From Cryptomeria japonica (taxonomy: Eukaryota > Streptophyta > Pinopsida > Cupressales > Cupressaceae): a stretch of DNA of 64,000 nt. Positions 1-11,706 of this stretch are shown here, piece after piece. The DNA lies in NCBI RefSeq assembly GCF_030272615.1, contig NC_081414.1, positions 766,790,653-766,854,652 of the forward strand, read 5' to 3'. Position numbers and translations under genes: made by a program. The first letter of the stretch is position 1. Each line of letters begins with the position of its first letter. Under the pieces are notes generated by a model. The model worked only from the letters and a program-made list of their open reading frames with translations. It was not told the origin of the DNA and made no database searches.

Positions 1-289
1 CATGCAAACAGCGACCAATGCACGTGGAAAGCCGTGCGTTACGGAGGCGTAAGAAGATTTTTCTAATGTTCGATGGGGTTTCTTGCTTTTGGGTTATTTA
101 TTTATATATATATATATATATGTTATAATATTATTATTATCATTTTTTTTATACAGGAGTATTATAATTATTTTTAATAAATTATTGAAGAGTACTCAGA
201 GTAGGGTAATAATAGGTAATTAACAATGTTTGTAGATTAAATTTCAGGGATAAAATGAAGCAGTAACCAGGGGGATTTTTCCATTTCCT

Positions 290-570
290 TTGTTTTCTAC
301 ACAGGGAAAATTCATTCACAGAGAAAGAAATAGATTATTTCTTTTGTTTTTCACACAGAGAAATTCTTTCACAGAGAAAGGAATAGTTCATTTCTTTTCT
401 TTTTCACACAGGGAAATTCTTTCACAGAGAAGGGGATTCATTTCTTTACACAGGGAAAATTCATTCACAGAGAGAGGAATTCATTTCTTTACACAGGGAA
501 AATTCATTCACAGAGAGAGGAATTCATTTCTTTTATTCTTTACACAGGGAAATCTAATTTTTATCAAAAT
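290..570. repeat. LTR tandem array, about 40-45 bp units (copy in left LTR)
   Basis: Six or so imperfect units built around ACACAGGGAAA, TTCATTCACAGAGA and GGAATTCATTTC. The same array recurs at 8590-8870 in the partner LTR. It accounts for the 95-residue spurious ORF in both copies. Confidence 0.8.
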
Positions 571-599
571 AACCTGAAGACAATGAATCTAATTTTCCA

Positions 600-1010
600 T
601 TTACTCTACTTCTTTCAATCTGAAACTAATCTCTTATCAGAATTAAAACAATGAATCTTATTTTCTACAAAATCTGAAACTAAGAATTTAAACAATGAAT
701 CTCATTCTACAAAATTTGAAACAAATTTCTTATCAAAAATTTAAACAATGAATTTCATTCTCTACAAAATCTGAAACTAATTTCTTATCAAAAATTTAAA
801 CAATGAATCTTATTTAACAATAAATCTCATTCTCTACAAAATCTAAAAACTAATTCCTTATCAAAATTTCAACAATGAATCTCATTTAAGCCATAAATCT
901 CATTCTTTACAAAATCTAAAACTAATTTCATATCAAGAATTTAAACAATGAATCTTATTTAAACCATGACTCTCATTTTCTACAAAATCTAAAACTAATT
1001 CTTTAACAAA
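600..1010. repeat. LTR tandem array, about 55-60 bp units (left LTR)
   Basis: Repeated units with CTACAAAATCTGAAACTAAT, TTCTTATCAAAAATTTAAAC and AATGAATCT blocks, diverged from each other and AT-rich. Repeated at 8900-9310 in the partner LTR. Confidence 0.75.
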
Positions 1011-1599
1011 ACACAAATGAATTTCATACTCATAATTAATCTAATCAAATCTAATCTACCATAAAAATGAGATGCATAAACTAAGTTGAAGGAACCTGGA
1101 TGCTTGAAGATGGTGTAGAGTCTTCCTTGATCCTCCAAATTGAAGAGAAATCCTCCCAACCCAAAAATCTTAGCTGCCAATGAAAGTGGACTACAAAGGA
1201 GAATTCAACTTCCAGAAATTTCTTATGGAATAGCTAGCTTTTCTTTTGAAACTTGTACCTATTTTATAAAAGAAATTTCAAATTCCCACTACCTAATTAT
1301 TAATTGAAAAAAAGAGATTCTCTCCCAATTTGGCCTCCATGCAAATTGATTAGGCTTAGTGGGAGGAGTTACATGCAAGGAGGTGGAGAAGCCTCTAGAA
1401 GCTTCTTATTCCTCCTACAACATGTGCCTTAATTTGGGGTGAGGGAAATTAAATAACAAATTAAAAATATATATGCATTTTCCATGTGTGTGTGGTATTA
1501 TTTTTATTCCCTTACAATATCCATTCAATAATTCATCCAAAGAATATAAATAGAGTTTTGTATTTAAATCAAAAAAGGTGATAAAGGAGGGTTGTGACA

Positions 1600-1612
1600 T
1601 CCTCCCCCCCTT
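1600..1612 (-). other. Polypurine tract of the chromovirus
   Basis: On the minus strand this reads AAGGGGGGGAGGA and ends exactly where the 3' LTR begins with TGTCACAACC. Such a tract primes plus-strand DNA synthesis in LTR retrotransposons. Confidence 0.85.
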
Positions 1613-1672
1613 AATCTGTGCATCGTCCCGATGCACTTATTAAATGCATTCAAAAGAGTTTATAGTTCATGT

Positions 1673-4600
1673 TCAAAACAAAAAGGGAAATAGCTGTTGC
1701 ATCTCCTTAGTATCCTCCCACGTGGCATTCTTCTCGTCATACTGGTCCCATTGCACTTTGCACTGATTAACCTCTCTGTTGCGCAACTGGCACTGGCGCC
1801 TCTCCAAGATTCTGAATGGCTCTATCATTATTCCCCCCATTTCTTGGACCTGCAAAGCATCCCAATTCAAAATGTGTTTCTCATCAGGTACATACTTCTT
1901 AAGAAGAGATACATGGAAGACATCATGGATTCGGCTCAATTGGGGAGGTAAGGCCAACCGATAAGCAACTGGATTAATTCTTCCCAATATTTCAAAGGGT
2001 CCGACATAACGAGGTGCAAGCTTAGTCTTTTTCCCAAATCTTATGGAACTCTTGTGTGGCCTAACCCTTAGGAAGACTTTCTCTCCTACTTCAAACTCCC
2101 TTGGTGTTCTATTTTTATCTGCATAACTTTTCTGCCTATCTGAGGCTTCCTTCAACCTTTGCCTAATTTCCTTAGTTTTCCTTTCCATTTCTTTCAACAT
2201 ATCTGGCCCAATAATCACTCTATCTTCAAGACTATCCCAACTCAGAGGTGTTCGACATGGTCTACCATACAAGGCTTCGAAAGGTGCCATTCCTAAAGAT
2301 GTTTGATATGAATTGTTGTAGGCAAACTCTACCAAAGGTAGGTACTCTTCCCATTTTCTCTGTTGGTCCATGCAGTACATGCGAAGCAGGTCTTCCATAA
2401 TCTGATTTGTCCTTTCTGTCTGACCGTCGGTTTCCGGGTGGTATGCGGTGCTAAAATTTAGTTGAGTTCCTAGAGCTGATTGAAGAGTGGTCCAAAACCT
2501 GGAAGTGAATCTTGCATCTCTGTCTGATATGATTTTCTCTGGTATTCCATGAAACCTAACTATCTCCTTAATGAAGCGTCTAGCCAAGGTGGGTGCATCA
2601 TCCGTCAGATTTCCTGGTATAAAGTGTGCCACCTTAGTGAGTTTGTCAATTACCACCATTATTGCATCATGCCTAGAAGGTGACATGGGTAACCCTTGTA
2701 CAAAATCCATACTAATAACTTGCCACTTATGTTGAGGTACATCGTGCAATTGTAACAATCCAGCTGGATGCCTATGTTCTGCCTTTACTCTTTGACACTC
2801 CAAACATTTAGCTACATACTTGACAATATCGCTCTTCAACCCTTGCCAAAAGTATAGCTTCTTTAGATCTGCATAAAGTTTGTTAACTCCTGGGTGGCCT
2901 GAATAAGGGGCATTGTGAGCCTCCGATAAGACTACTTCCCTTAAATTCCCTGAATTAGGAACATAGATTCTGTTATTGTATCTAAGCAACCCATCTTCAT
3001 CTAATGTATACCCTTCGACCTTAGGGTCAGTCGGGTTGTGTCTTATAGTTAATTTGACTTGCTCATACCATGGGTCATGTCCTTGTTCATCCATTACTTG
3101 CCTTTTGAAAGAGGTTTTGAAGGTTGCTATAGTCATCAAGTGTCTCCTCCTACTTAAGGCATCTGCCACCCTATTTTCCTTCCCCTTAATATATTCAATC
3201 TCAAAGTCATATTCACTTAGAAACTCTAACCACCTTCTTTGTCTGGCATTTAAGTGAGGTTGGGTAAAGATGTATTTTAGTCCTTGGTTGTCCGACTTAA
3301 GCTCAAAGGGCTTCCCTAGTAAGAAGTGTCTCCATTTTTGCATGGCATGCACAATTGCTGCCAACTCTAAGTCGTGGGGTGCATAATTGACTTCATGAGT
3401 CTTTAGCTTCCTAGATTCGTAAGCCACTACCCCTTCATCTTGGACAAGTACTCCTCCTAACCCTTCAATAGAAGCATCTGTTACAACTGTGAAGTGTCCA
3501 TTTGGGTCTGGTACCTTTAGAATGGGTGCTGAAGTTAGTTTTCCCTTCAAGATTTGAAATGCCTTATCACTTTGCTCGGTCCATACAAACCTTTTGCCCT
3601 TCCTTTGCAACGAGGTGATGGGATTTGCTATCTTAGAGAATCCTTCCACAAACCTCCTATAGTAACCTGCTAGCCCCATAAAGCTTCTTACCTCTGAAAC
3701 ATTCTTAGGGATCGGCCATTCTACTATCGCCTTTATTTTATCTGGGTCGACTGCTATTCCTTCCTTTGATATTATATGCCCAAGATAGTGAATCTTTTCC
3801 TCAAATAAGGCACATTTGGACAATTTTCCATATAACTTATGTTCTCTCAATCTTTGCAAAACAATTTGTAGGTGCGCTAAATGTTCCTCTTCATTTCTAG
3901 AATAAATCAATATGTCATCCAAAAATACCAAAACAAACTTATCCAAGTAGTCATGGAATACACTATTCATCAGGTTCATGAATGCAGCTGGGGCATTAGT
4001 TACTCCAAAAGGAACTACTATGAATTCATAATGTCCATATCTCGTCCTGAAAGCTGTCTTCAGAATGTCTTCTTCCTTAATTCTGAGTTGATGATACCTT
4101 GACTGAAGATCTATCTTTGAGAAAACTGCCGCTCCTTTCATTTGGTCAAAAAGGTCCTCTATGCGAGGTAAGGGATACCTATTCTTTATGGTGACTTTGT
4201 TCAACATCCTATAGTCGATGCATAGCCTTAAGGTTCCATCCTTCTTCTTAACAAATAAAACTGGCGCTCCCCATGGTGATACACTTGGCCTTATTAATCC
4301 CTTAGCTAAGAGTTCCTCTAATTGCATTTTGAGCTCTTGTAATTCGGTTGTGTTCATTCGGTAAGGTGCCTTTGATACTGGTTCAGTTCCTGGGAGTACT
4401 TCGATAGAAAAGTCAAACTTTCTCTTAGGGGGTAAACCGGGTAGTTCTTCTGGAAAAACATCCTTAAACTCCTTTAAGAAAGGGGTATTTTCAAATGTTG
4501 GGGTATTTTCCTCCTTTCCTTCATCAATTTCGACCATAAAGATTTGTTCTCCTCTTCTCCTTTCCTTCTTTAATTGCATTGCTGAGATAGTTTCTATATT

Positions 4601-6307
4601 AATGGGTTTAAACTTTCCTTGGATTTTGACCCTTTTCCCCCCATCATCCAAACATTCAACAACTTTGCTATAACAATCTACATTAGCTTGATGGTCTGCT
4701 AACCAACTCATTCCCATAATTACATCATATAATCCTAAGGGTGCCACATAGAGATCTACCCTTGTTTCGAACTCAGGGAATTGTACCCTTGCCCTCGGTA
4801 AACACTTAGTTACTTCCCTAGTTGCCTTGTCCCCATATTGAACCGTCCATGATGACTCCATTTGATTAACTTTTAATGCATATTTGTTCACTAATTCAGG
4901 TGAGATGAAACATTCAGATGATCCAGTGTCAATTAGAATTGATATTGGTTGTTCAAATAGTGTACCTGTAGTTTCCACGGGAACATTCTGGTATCTTCTT
5001 CTTTGGTTCCTAACTGCTGCATGAATCCTTTGTTGGGGCCCTTGTTGGGGTTGATTGGCTCTAATTTGTCCTTGCATCCTGGGGCAATCTCTAGCAAAAT
5101 GATTTTCCCCGCACATAAAGCATTCGCCTGGAGGACCTCTCCTACCTTGATTTCTAGGGGGATCATTCCTTGTTTCATTTCCCCTGGGTGGATAAGTTAT
5201 CCTGTTCTGCTGGTCATTCCTGTTATAGTTGCCCCTGTTATCATTGCCTCTGTTATTATTGCCCCTGTTATTATTGCCCCTGTTATTATCATTTCCATTC
5301 CTCTGATATTGATTAGGCGGTGGTCTCCTTTCGGAAGAGTTATTCCTTTGACCCTTGTTGAAATTAGTGTTTCCATTGAATTCTTGCTTCCTTTTAAATG
5401 AGTGATTCCCATTATAGTTCCGTCCTGCTAGTGTTTGAATCTTCCTCTCTTGCCTTAGGGACTTTTCAAGTACTTCATTCATGTTTCTGGGTCCATGCAT
5501 ATCAACCTCTGCCCCTATGTTGGTATTCAGCCCCAAAATGAATTTCCTTGCTTGGCCTTCTTCATCCCTTTGGTACATAGGCACATATTTAAGCAACTTG
5601 GCAAACTTGTCCCAATATTGTTGAATGGATAGGGACCCTTGACGTAGATTATGGAATTCTGTCACTTTCTCATCAAAGAACAATTGAGGGAGCCACCTAT
5701 CTCGAAAATGGTGAACAAATTGATCCCATGTGATTGTATCCCTGTTATACCCATTTTGTTCCTTGGTGTTGGTCCACCAACTAGCCGCCTCCCCTGTGAG
5801 TTGATAGGAGCCCCATAAAGCCTTAGTTGTCTCGCTAAAATCTCTTAACTCAAAATATTTTTCCATTTCATTTAGCCAATTCTCAGCCCCTTCACCAATC
5901 TGCCTCCCATCGAACTTAGGAGGGGTGATTTTCTTTAAATCCCTGGAGAGTTCCAATATGTTATTTTCCTTCCCATTACCCATCACATTTCCTTGATTGC
6001 TACCAGGGTTTCCATTCTCGGTACCACTTCTATTCTCATAGTCATTCTGCCTTTCCTTAAGGTCCTGCAGTGATTGTTCCAGGAAGTTGATTTTATCTCT
6101 TTGTTCGGTTAGAAGGTCGATTATAGCTTGGACCCCATCTCCGTTATTCCCTAGGTTGTGTCGAACCTCTTCATGATCTTCCTCATGGTTCCCTTCATGG
6201 TTTTCCTCATGGTTTTCCTCATGGTTTTCCTCCCTTTGACTCCTAGTACGTCTCCCATTACCCCTTCCTCTTCCTCTTCCTCTTCCTCTTCCTCTTCCTC
6301 TTGCCAT
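1673..6307 (-). CDS. Gag-pol polyprotein of a Tekay-like chromovirus
   Basis: Single uninterrupted frame of 1,544 residues. Residues 1-16 are Arg-Gly repeats, followed by acidic repeats and a gag capsid region (about 140-260). A zinc knuckle lies near 394-406 with spacing C-x2-C-x3-H-x4-C, one residue shorter than the usual CCHC. The retropepsin motif DTGSS is near 458. Reverse transcriptase carries FLDDIL near 792. RNase H has TDAS (about 941), a glutamate and SDN. Integrase has a HHCC zinc site (about 1130-1170), D (1200), D (1262) and E (1296). A GPY/F-type segment precedes a C-terminal chromodomain (about 1490-1544, KVQW and ATWED). Within RT the segment LQSRYHQ has Arg where Gly is usual, which could weaken the enzyme. 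Start chosen at the first Met, 146 bp inside the primer-binding site. The product builds virus-like particles and copies and inserts the element; the chromodomain probably directs it to heterochromatin. Confidence 0.94.
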   Translation of the reverse strand: MARGRGRGRGRGRGRGNGRRTRSQREENHEENHEENHEGNHEEDHEEVRHNLGNNGDGVQAIIDLLTEQRDKINFLEQSLQDLKERQNDYENRSGTENGNPGSNQGNVMGNGKENNILELSRDLKKITPPKFDGRQIGEGAENWLNEMEKYFELRDFSETTKALWGSYQLTGEAASWWTNTKEQNGYNRDTITWDQFVHHFRDRWLPQLFFDEKVTEFHNLRQGSLSIQQYWDKFAKLLKYVPMYQRDEEGQARKFILGLNTNIGAEVDMHGPRNMNEVLEKSLRQERKIQTLAGRNYNGNHSFKRKQEFNGNTNFNKGQRNNSSERRPPPNQYQRNGNDNNRGNNNRGNNNRGNDNRGNYNRNDQQNRITYPPRGNETRNDPPRNQGRRGPPGECFMCGENHFARDCPRMQGQIRANQPQQGPQQRIHAAVRNQRRRYQNVPVETTGTLFEQPISILIDTGSSECFISPELVNKYALKVNQMESSWTVQYGDKATREVTKCLPRARVQFPEFETRVDLYVAPLGLYDVIMGMSWLADHQANVDCYSKVVECLDDGGKRVKIQGKFKPINIETISAMQLKKERRRGEQIFMVEIDEGKEENTPTFENTPFLKEFKDVFPEELPGLPPKRKFDFSIEVLPGTEPVSKAPYRMNTTELQELKMQLEELLAKGLIRPSVSPWGAPVLFVKKKDGTLRLCIDYRMLNKVTIKNRYPLPRIEDLFDQMKGAAVFSKIDLQSRYHQLRIKEEDILKTAFRTRYGHYEFIVVPFGVTNAPAAFMNLMNSVFHDYLDKFVLVFLDDILIYSRNEEEHLAHLQIVLQRLREHKLYGKLSKCALFEEKIHYLGHIISKEGIAVDPDKIKAIVEWPIPKNVSEVRSFMGLAGYYRRFVEGFSKIANPITSLQRKGKRFVWTEQSDKAFQILKGKLTSAPILKVPDPNGHFTVVTDASIEGLGGVLVQDEGVVAYESRKLKTHEVNYAPHDLELAAIVHAMQKWRHFLLGKPFELKSDNQGLKYIFTQPHLNARQRRWLEFLSEYDFEIEYIKGKENRVADALSRRRHLMTIATFKTSFKRQVMDEQGHDPWYEQVKLTIRHNPTDPKVEGYTLDEDGLLRYNNRIYVPNSGNLREVVLSEAHNAPYSGHPGVNKLYADLKKLYFWQGLKSDIVKYVAKCLECQRVKAEHRHPAGLLQLHDVPQHKWQVISMDFVQGLPMSPSRHDAIMVVIDKLTKVAHFIPGNLTDDAPTLARRFIKEIVRFHGIPEKIISDRDARFTSRFWTTLQSALGTQLNFSTAYHPETDGQTERTNQIMEDLLRMYCMDQQRKWEEYLPLVEFAYNNSYQTSLGMAPFEALYGRPCRTPLSWDSLEDRVIIGPDMLKEMERKTKEIRQRLKEASDRQKSYADKNRTPREFEVGEKVFLRVRPHKSSIRFGKKTKLAPRYVGPFEILGRINPVAYRLALPPQLSRIHDVFHVSLLKKYVPDEKHILNWDALQVQEMGGIMIEPFRILERRQCQLRNREVNQCKVQWDQYDEKNATWEDTKEMQQLFPFLF

Positions 6308-6438
6308 TCTAGGTTTTACCTGAAAGTTAAATTAGGTAGTTAGTTTTTTTTGTAGAATAAAATTTAATTTCTATTATTGTAAAACATTCCCTTAGTTGAA
6401 TAAATTGAAGTGAGCACAAGGCCTAGATTTGAACCTTT

Positions 6439-6450
6439 GCTCTGATACCA
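6439..6450 (-). other. Primer-binding site (initiator tRNA-Met type)
   Basis: Minus strand reads TGGTATCAGAGC two bases inside the LTR end at 6453. This complements the CCA-tailed 3' end of plant initiator tRNA-Met, the usual primer for chromoviruses. It fixes the inner end of the right LTR. Confidence 0.9.
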
Positions 6451-6554
6451 CATGTAATAACCCACCATAATTCATCCAACAAAATTTGAGTATATATATA
6501 TATTTTTTTTTTCCTATTTTTTTTTTTTCCCTTTATTATGTTTTATTCAATTGC

Positions 6555-6725
6555 ATACTCTGGGCATCCGTCCAAATAGGATTGGGCATTCATCCATTCG
6601 GGATGAGCTTCTAACTATACGGGTTAGGCAGTTGTCCATACGGGACGTAAATTCCATCTATCCAATACGGGATAGGCATCTACCCATACGGGGTAGGCAT
6701 CCATCCAAACGGGATAGGAGATGCT
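6555..6725. repeat. Short degenerate repeats in the LTR (GGGATAGGCATC type)
   Basis: Six or seven degenerate 22-26 bp units combining ATACGGG, ATAGGCATC and ATCCAT. This part of the LTR lies next to the primer-binding site, so it would be in the transcribed leader side of the LTR. Confidence 0.6.
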
Positions 6726-8589
6726 CTGGCCAGAGACTTAGACTCATCGGGACCATTCGGGTCCTGAGCCACTCACTACGTACTACATTCTTCTAACAAG
6801 AATGCACCGAGGTCGCCGTCCTTAGGAGTAATAAGAAAATAATACAAGCTTGAATTCCGCCTCGGAATTTGGCTTAAAGCCTCGGGAAGTCAAGCGAGTC
6901 CATACGGGATTCCTTCCGAGTATGCATTGAATTAAGTTTGATTATCTTATCTTTCATTTAGGATTCTTACTCAACCAAGCCTAGACCCCACCCACGAACG
7001 CCTGAGTACGAGGGACAACTCCGTCCCAAGACTGCCTACATACTCGCTTCGGCACGGGATCAAGCCGTAAAGTATGTAGTTCTATTTTCTAATCTACGGT
7101 TTGATGTAAACTGATTTGTGGGTACGCAACCCTTTCTAGGGTCAGTGTCCCAGACAGTTTCTCTGCGGTTGCTACCCACGAAGGTAGCACTTAAGCGAAG
7201 GCTCAAGATGGCCTATTGCTTGTGGCCTAAACAAAATAATTAGAACCTAATACTTATCATGAGCATCACCCAATTGCAAATCACCAATATCCCTTCGAGG
7301 TGAATAAATAAATAAAGTAAATTTCACGAGAGCTTTTAACTTGACCATCCCTAAGAAGGGTTTACTATGGTTTATCTCAACGGATGTGAAATTCATTTAA
7401 AAGTTATCTTATTAAATTATCGATCCAAGAGGGATTACCCGCCCCTTGGATTTTTAACTTCCAAATGTCCCTTATTACTCCCCAACGATTTATAGGGACG
7501 ATGCCACAGACGTCGTTAATGCAGCTTTATTAGGCGTTAAGTGCAGTAGTTCAACACGACGACATTACTCGTAAGTGTGACCCAGAGGCACCATATATAC
7601 CGAACGCTGCTAGTTTTGGTTTTCCAACTTCCTTTATTTAGTTATCTAACTACGAATAACGAAAATGAAAGCGTAAATAATTGAAGTAACTACTTGAAGT
7701 GTAATTTGCATAACAAATGAAACTTGCATAATAGTAATTGCATGAAAGATATAATTATCCTATAAATAATTCGCATGCTATGAACCATTAACGGAAGCAA
7801 TTAATCTATGATGTAAGATGACTTAACGAATCCAAAATAACGATTAAATCTAAGTATTTGTAATAAGGTAAGTTAATCTCTAAGGACCAATCAAGTGTCC
7901 CAATGATTCTTTTTAGAAGAATTAATCTTGCTACACATTAATCCCATTTTTAATTGAAAGTCAATATCCTTAAATTTACACTAAGGAAAAAAAATCATCA
8001 TTTCCTAAATGTCATTATTATCAACTTAAAAAAATTAACTAAATGGTAATTAACTTAGATTATTATTTAAAAAAAAAAAAAAAAAATTAAAACTTCAAAT
8101 TTCGAAATACTAAAAAAAAATAAAAAAAAATCAATTTTAAAACTTAATGGAAAAAGGCTTGCATTTTATTATGATAATAAAGGGGGTTGCGGGGTGGGAC
8201 CACGGGTCCCATCACCCTTGCGGCCCTACATGCGCAGGTCCGCAGGAATGAGGGGATGCCGTGGGCCCCTCGTACCCTGCGACGGTTTATTGAAACCGTC
8301 CATGCAAACAGCGACCAATGCACGTGGAAAGTCGTGCGTTACGGAGGCGTAAGAAGATTTTTCTAACGTTCGATGGGGTTTCTTGCTTTTGGGTTATTTA
8401 TTTATATATATATATATATATGTTATAATATTATTATTATCATTTTTTTTATACAGGAGTATTATAATTATTTTTAATAAATTATTGAAGAGTACTCAGA
8501 GTAGGGTAATAATAGGTAATTAACAATGTTTGTAGATTAAATTTCAGGGATAAAATGAAGCAGTAACCAGGGGGATTTTTCCATTTCCT

Positions 8590-8870
8590 TTGTTTTCTAC
8601 ACAGGGAAAATTCATTCACAGAGAAAGAAATAGATTATTTCTTTTGTTTTTCACACAGAGAAATTCTTTCACAGAGAAAGGAATAGTTCATTTCTTTTCT
8701 TTTTCACACAGGGAAATTCTTTCACAGAGAAGGGGATTCATTTCTTTACACAGGGAAAATTCATTCACAGAGAGAGGAATTCATTTCTTTACACAGGGAA
8801 AATTCATTCACAGAGAGAGGAATTCATTTCTTTTATTCTTTACACAGGGAAATCTAATTTTTATCAAAAT
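8590..8870. repeat. LTR tandem array (copy in right LTR)
   Basis: Same array as at 290-570, identical by eye. Confidence 0.8.
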
Positions 8871-9901
8871 AACCTGAAGACAATGAATCTAATTTTCCAT
8901 TTACTCTACTTCTTTCAATCTGAAACTAATCTCTTATTAGAATTAAAACAATGAATCTTATTTTCTACAAAATCTGAAACTAAGAATTTAAACAATGAAT
9001 CTCATTCTACAAAATCTGAAACAAATTTCTTATCAAAAATTTAAACAATGAATTTCATTCTCTACAAAATCTGAAACTAATTTCTTATCAAAAATTTAAA
9101 CAATGAATCTTATTTAACAATAAATCTCATTCTCTACAAAATCTAAAAACTAATTCCTTATCAAAATTTCAACAATGAATCTCATTTAAGCCATAAATCT
9201 CATTCTTTACAAAATCTAAAACTAATTTCATATCAAGAATTTAAACAATGAATCTTATTTAAACCATGACTCTCATTTTCTACAAAATCTAAAACTAATT
9301 CTTTAACAAAACACAAATGAATTTCATACTCATAATTAATCTAATCAAATCTAATCTACCATAAAAATGAGATGCATAAACTAAGTTGAAGGAACCTGGA
9401 TGCTTGAAGATGGTGTAGAGTCTTCCTTGATCCTCCAAATTGAAGAGAAATCCTCCCAACCCAAAAATCTTAGCTGCCAATGAAAGTGGACTACAAAGGA
9501 GAATTCAACTTCCAGAAATTTCTTATGGAATAGCTAGCTTTTCTTTTGAAACTTGTACCTATTTTATAAAAGAAATTTCAAATTCCCACTACCTAATTAT
9601 TAATTGAAAAAAAGAGATTCTCTCCCAATTTGGCCTCCATGCAAATTGATTAGGCTTAGTGGGAGGAGTTACATGCAAGGAGGTGGAGAAGCCTCTAGAA
9701 GCTTCTTATTCCTCCTACAACATGTGCCTTAATTTGGGGTGAGGGAAATTAAATAACAAATTAAAAATATATATGCATTTTCCATGTGTGTGTGGTTTAT
9801 TATTTTTATTCCCTTACAATATCCATTCAATAATTCATCCAAAGAATATAAATAGAGTTTTGTATTTAAATCAAAAAAGGTGATAAAGGAGGGTTGTGAC
9901 A

Positions 9902-9906
9902 CATAA
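9902..9906. other. Right-hand target-site duplication candidate (CATAA)
   Basis: Five bases directly outside the LTR end. The left copy lies outside the window, so the duplication cannot be confirmed here. Confidence 0.35.
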
Positions 9907-10195
9907 CATAAGGAGACCAAGGGCGCACATCTTGTAATAGTAAATTCTTAGAATGGATGCAAATTTTTCTCTAAGAAAGCATTATCAATAGGAGATGGTG
10001 TTTCCTATTTGGTTATAGATGGAATCATAGCTTTGAGGGAAGATATAGATCCTATTTCTTCTTGGACACCACCATATAGATTTTGATCAAATTTTATTGT
10101 ACACATTTTACCACCATGTATAAATTTTATTGTACAAATGAAGGGTAGATGAGATTGCTTGCATAGAATGAATCTACAATCCAGAAGATTATACC

Positions 10196-10444
10196 ATGTA
10201 TACTATGGTGGTCAAATATATACAAATATTGCAAGAAGTATACAAGAAAATGTATTATCTATCAAAGAATCAAATGCCACTACAAACGGTCCTCACAAAG
10301 AATCCATTTGAAAAATGGGTGATTGATTTCATTGGTCCCATTTATCCCCCAACAAAAATATCCAAAGCCAAATTCATTATTACTAGTATGGACTACTTAA
10401 CCAAATGGACAAAAGATAAACCAACCAGAGACTATGCTACATAA
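10196..10444 (+). pseudogene. Ty3-gypsy integrase core fragment
   Basis: An 82-residue frame whose middle, FEKWVIDFIGPI followed by FIITSMDYLTKW, matches the first catalytic aspartate region of gypsy integrases (D in VIDFIGP). The second Asp and the Glu are not found; the frame ends at 10444. Upstream to 9907 there is only broken sequence that could be the zinc-binding part. A relic with no neighbouring reverse transcriptase. Confidence 0.6.
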
Positions 10445-10859
10445 ACCACTGCTAAATTTTAAATAAAAACACTATCACTATATTTGAGTCCCTTAAGTAT
10501 CACAAGTGACTAGGGGAAGCATTTTTTATACAATACTATAAAATAGTAACTAGAAAACTTTATGAATACACATAATTGGAGCACTCTTTACCATCTGTAA
10601 AGTGGAAAATTGAACCCTAGTGACTTCCCACCTAGGAGAGAGAAAGGAAGTCACTAGGATTATTTTCCCTAGGGAGAACTTTACATTCAAAAGAGGGGCT
10701 TGAATCCACTAGATCCAAATCCAAGGGAGGTAAGGATGTGAATTCCAAGTGGATTGTAAGGGTTGAAGTGTGATTTGTCCTCTTTTGTAAATAAGAAAGT
10801 TGACTTGTTGACTATGTGGAACAAAGAGAGAAATTGAGTGAAATGAGGAGCTCTCAGTT

Positions 10860-10980
10860 CGGGGTTGCGCTATAAATTTGGATATGAACTAATTAGACTG
10901 ATACAGGTTTGCCCTACAAATTTGGAGAAAATTCGTAGGGACCGTGGCGACAGTGTACATGGTCCTCCACAAAATCTACA
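10860..10980 (+). repeat. LTR fragment with GGACCGTGG motif
   Basis: Contains AAATTTGG, GGGACCGTGGCGACAGTG and ACATGGTCCTC in the same order and orientation as positions about 45355-45412 and 58196-58250, inside LTRs of the Tat-like element. It is therefore probably a remnant of a related LTR. Boundaries unclear. Confidence 0.5.
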
Positions 10981-11119
10981 AAACAAAAATGGTTCTTCCG
11001 TCTCTGTAAATGAAGCCCAAACCTACAATTATAGCCACACACTTGCAACCTACACACAAAAAAGAGGGGAAGAAGGGTTGTGGATATGGGTTTGCCTCAG
11101 GCATCCCCGATTGAGGAAT

Positions 11120-11688
11120 TAACGTTGAAAGAAAGTAATTGCAAATGCTTGAATGTAAACAATGGAAATGTATACCTTGTAGATTTGCAATTTGTTGATG
11201 ATGATTGCTTTGTTTCTTGAATGTAATCACAAGTGTTGCATGAAATGGCATGTAACATGACAAAACCCTAACACACACATACTTACAAATGAATGTTGTA
11301 ATATTGCTCCAATGGATGAAAATAAGACGTGAATGCTTGAATGCTTGATGATGTATATCTTTTCCTATGCTTGCTTATGATCAACTTCGCCTCCCCTAAA
11401 ATGAGGGAATTGAATCTCCTTTTATACATTCCTTAAGGATTAATTTTAAATCACTAAAGGCCAAGAAAGAGGAAATACAAACCCCGAAGTCAGATTGTGC
11501 ATAGGGGACCAAGCATACCCATTTTGGAGTCCGGACAGGGTCTAGAGGAAGGAACGGGTCCTATGCAAGGAAGAACCCAAGGGTGAAGGTGCAAAAAGGG
11601 GTCTTGGTCAGGAAGGAGGGTTTTGTCGCCAAGGTGAGGACCTTGAATGTGGTTAAAATTGCAGGAGGTGCAATTTTAGTACAATACA
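11120..11688 (-). repeat. 3' LTR start of a Tat-like non-autonomous element (left limit uncertain)
   Basis: In minus orientation it starts TGTATTGTACTAAAATTGC at 11688, directly after a polypurine tract that matches the one at 57833-57850. A TATAAAAGG box lies near 11411-11420 on the minus strand, about 270 bp into the LTR. The part GCCAAGGTGAGGACC with ATGTGGTTAAAATT is shared with 33460-33500. The left end is not defined because no partner LTR is visible. Confidence 0.55.
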
Positions 11689-11706
11689 TTTAGCCCCCAC
11701 TTTAGC
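11689..11706 (-). other. Polypurine tract (CTAAAGTGGGGGCTAAA)
   Basis: Minus strand reads CTAAAGTGGGGGCTAAA and abuts an LTR-like start at 11688. The same string precedes the right LTR of the element at 57851. Confidence 0.7.

Larger units (their letters stand above)
1..1599 (-). repeat. 3' LTR of the chromovirus (partial)
   Basis: Direct repeat of 8301-9901. In element orientation it starts with TGTCACAACCC at 1599, directly after the polypurine tract. The matching inner end of the partner LTR reads TGTAATAACCC on the plus strand, giving imperfect inverted termini. Differences from the right copy seen by eye: 32 C/T, 67 T/C, 638 C/T, 716 T/C, and two extra T in the right copy near 9797. Short ORFs on both strands here are repeat-derived. 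Confidence 0.93.
1..9901 (-). mobile_element. Tekay/Del-like Ty3-gypsy chromovirus, left LTR cut by window start
   Basis: A nearly complete LTR retrotransposon read on the minus strand. Seen: two near-identical long direct repeats (1-1599 against 8301-9901), a primer-binding site complementary to the 3' end of initiator tRNA-Met, a G-rich polypurine tract, and one open gag-pol frame between them. The polyprotein order (gag, protease, reverse transcriptase, RNase H, integrase, chromodomain) is that of chromoviruses. The chromodomain and the very long LTR resemble the Tekay/Del lineage. The right LTR spans 6453-9901, so about 1.85 kb of the left LTR lies outside the window. By eye the overlapping 1.6 kb differs by four transitions and one 2-bp indel, so the insertion is recent for a slowly mutating genome. 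All catalytic motifs I can locate are present, so it may be autonomous. Confidence 0.93.
6453..9901 (-). repeat. 5' LTR of the chromovirus, 3,449 bp
   Basis: Begins TGTAATAACCC at 6453 beside the primer-binding site and ends GGGTTGTGACA at 9901. The 8301-9901 part is matched by 1-1599; the 6453-8300 part has its partner outside the window. It contains two internal tandem arrays, short GGGATAGG-type repeats, and AT-rich simple sequence near 8393-8421 that could hold the TATA element for minus-strand transcription. No gene seen inside it. Confidence 0.92.

Noticed and set aside
290-577. 95-residue ORF present twice (also 8590-8877)
   Set aside because: Lies in the tandem array of the chromovirus LTR; identical because the LTRs are duplicates.
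4933-5412. Minus and plus ORFs with Ile/Asn repeats
   Set aside because: Frame shadows of the Asn/Arg/Gly-rich linker in gag of the intact chromovirus.
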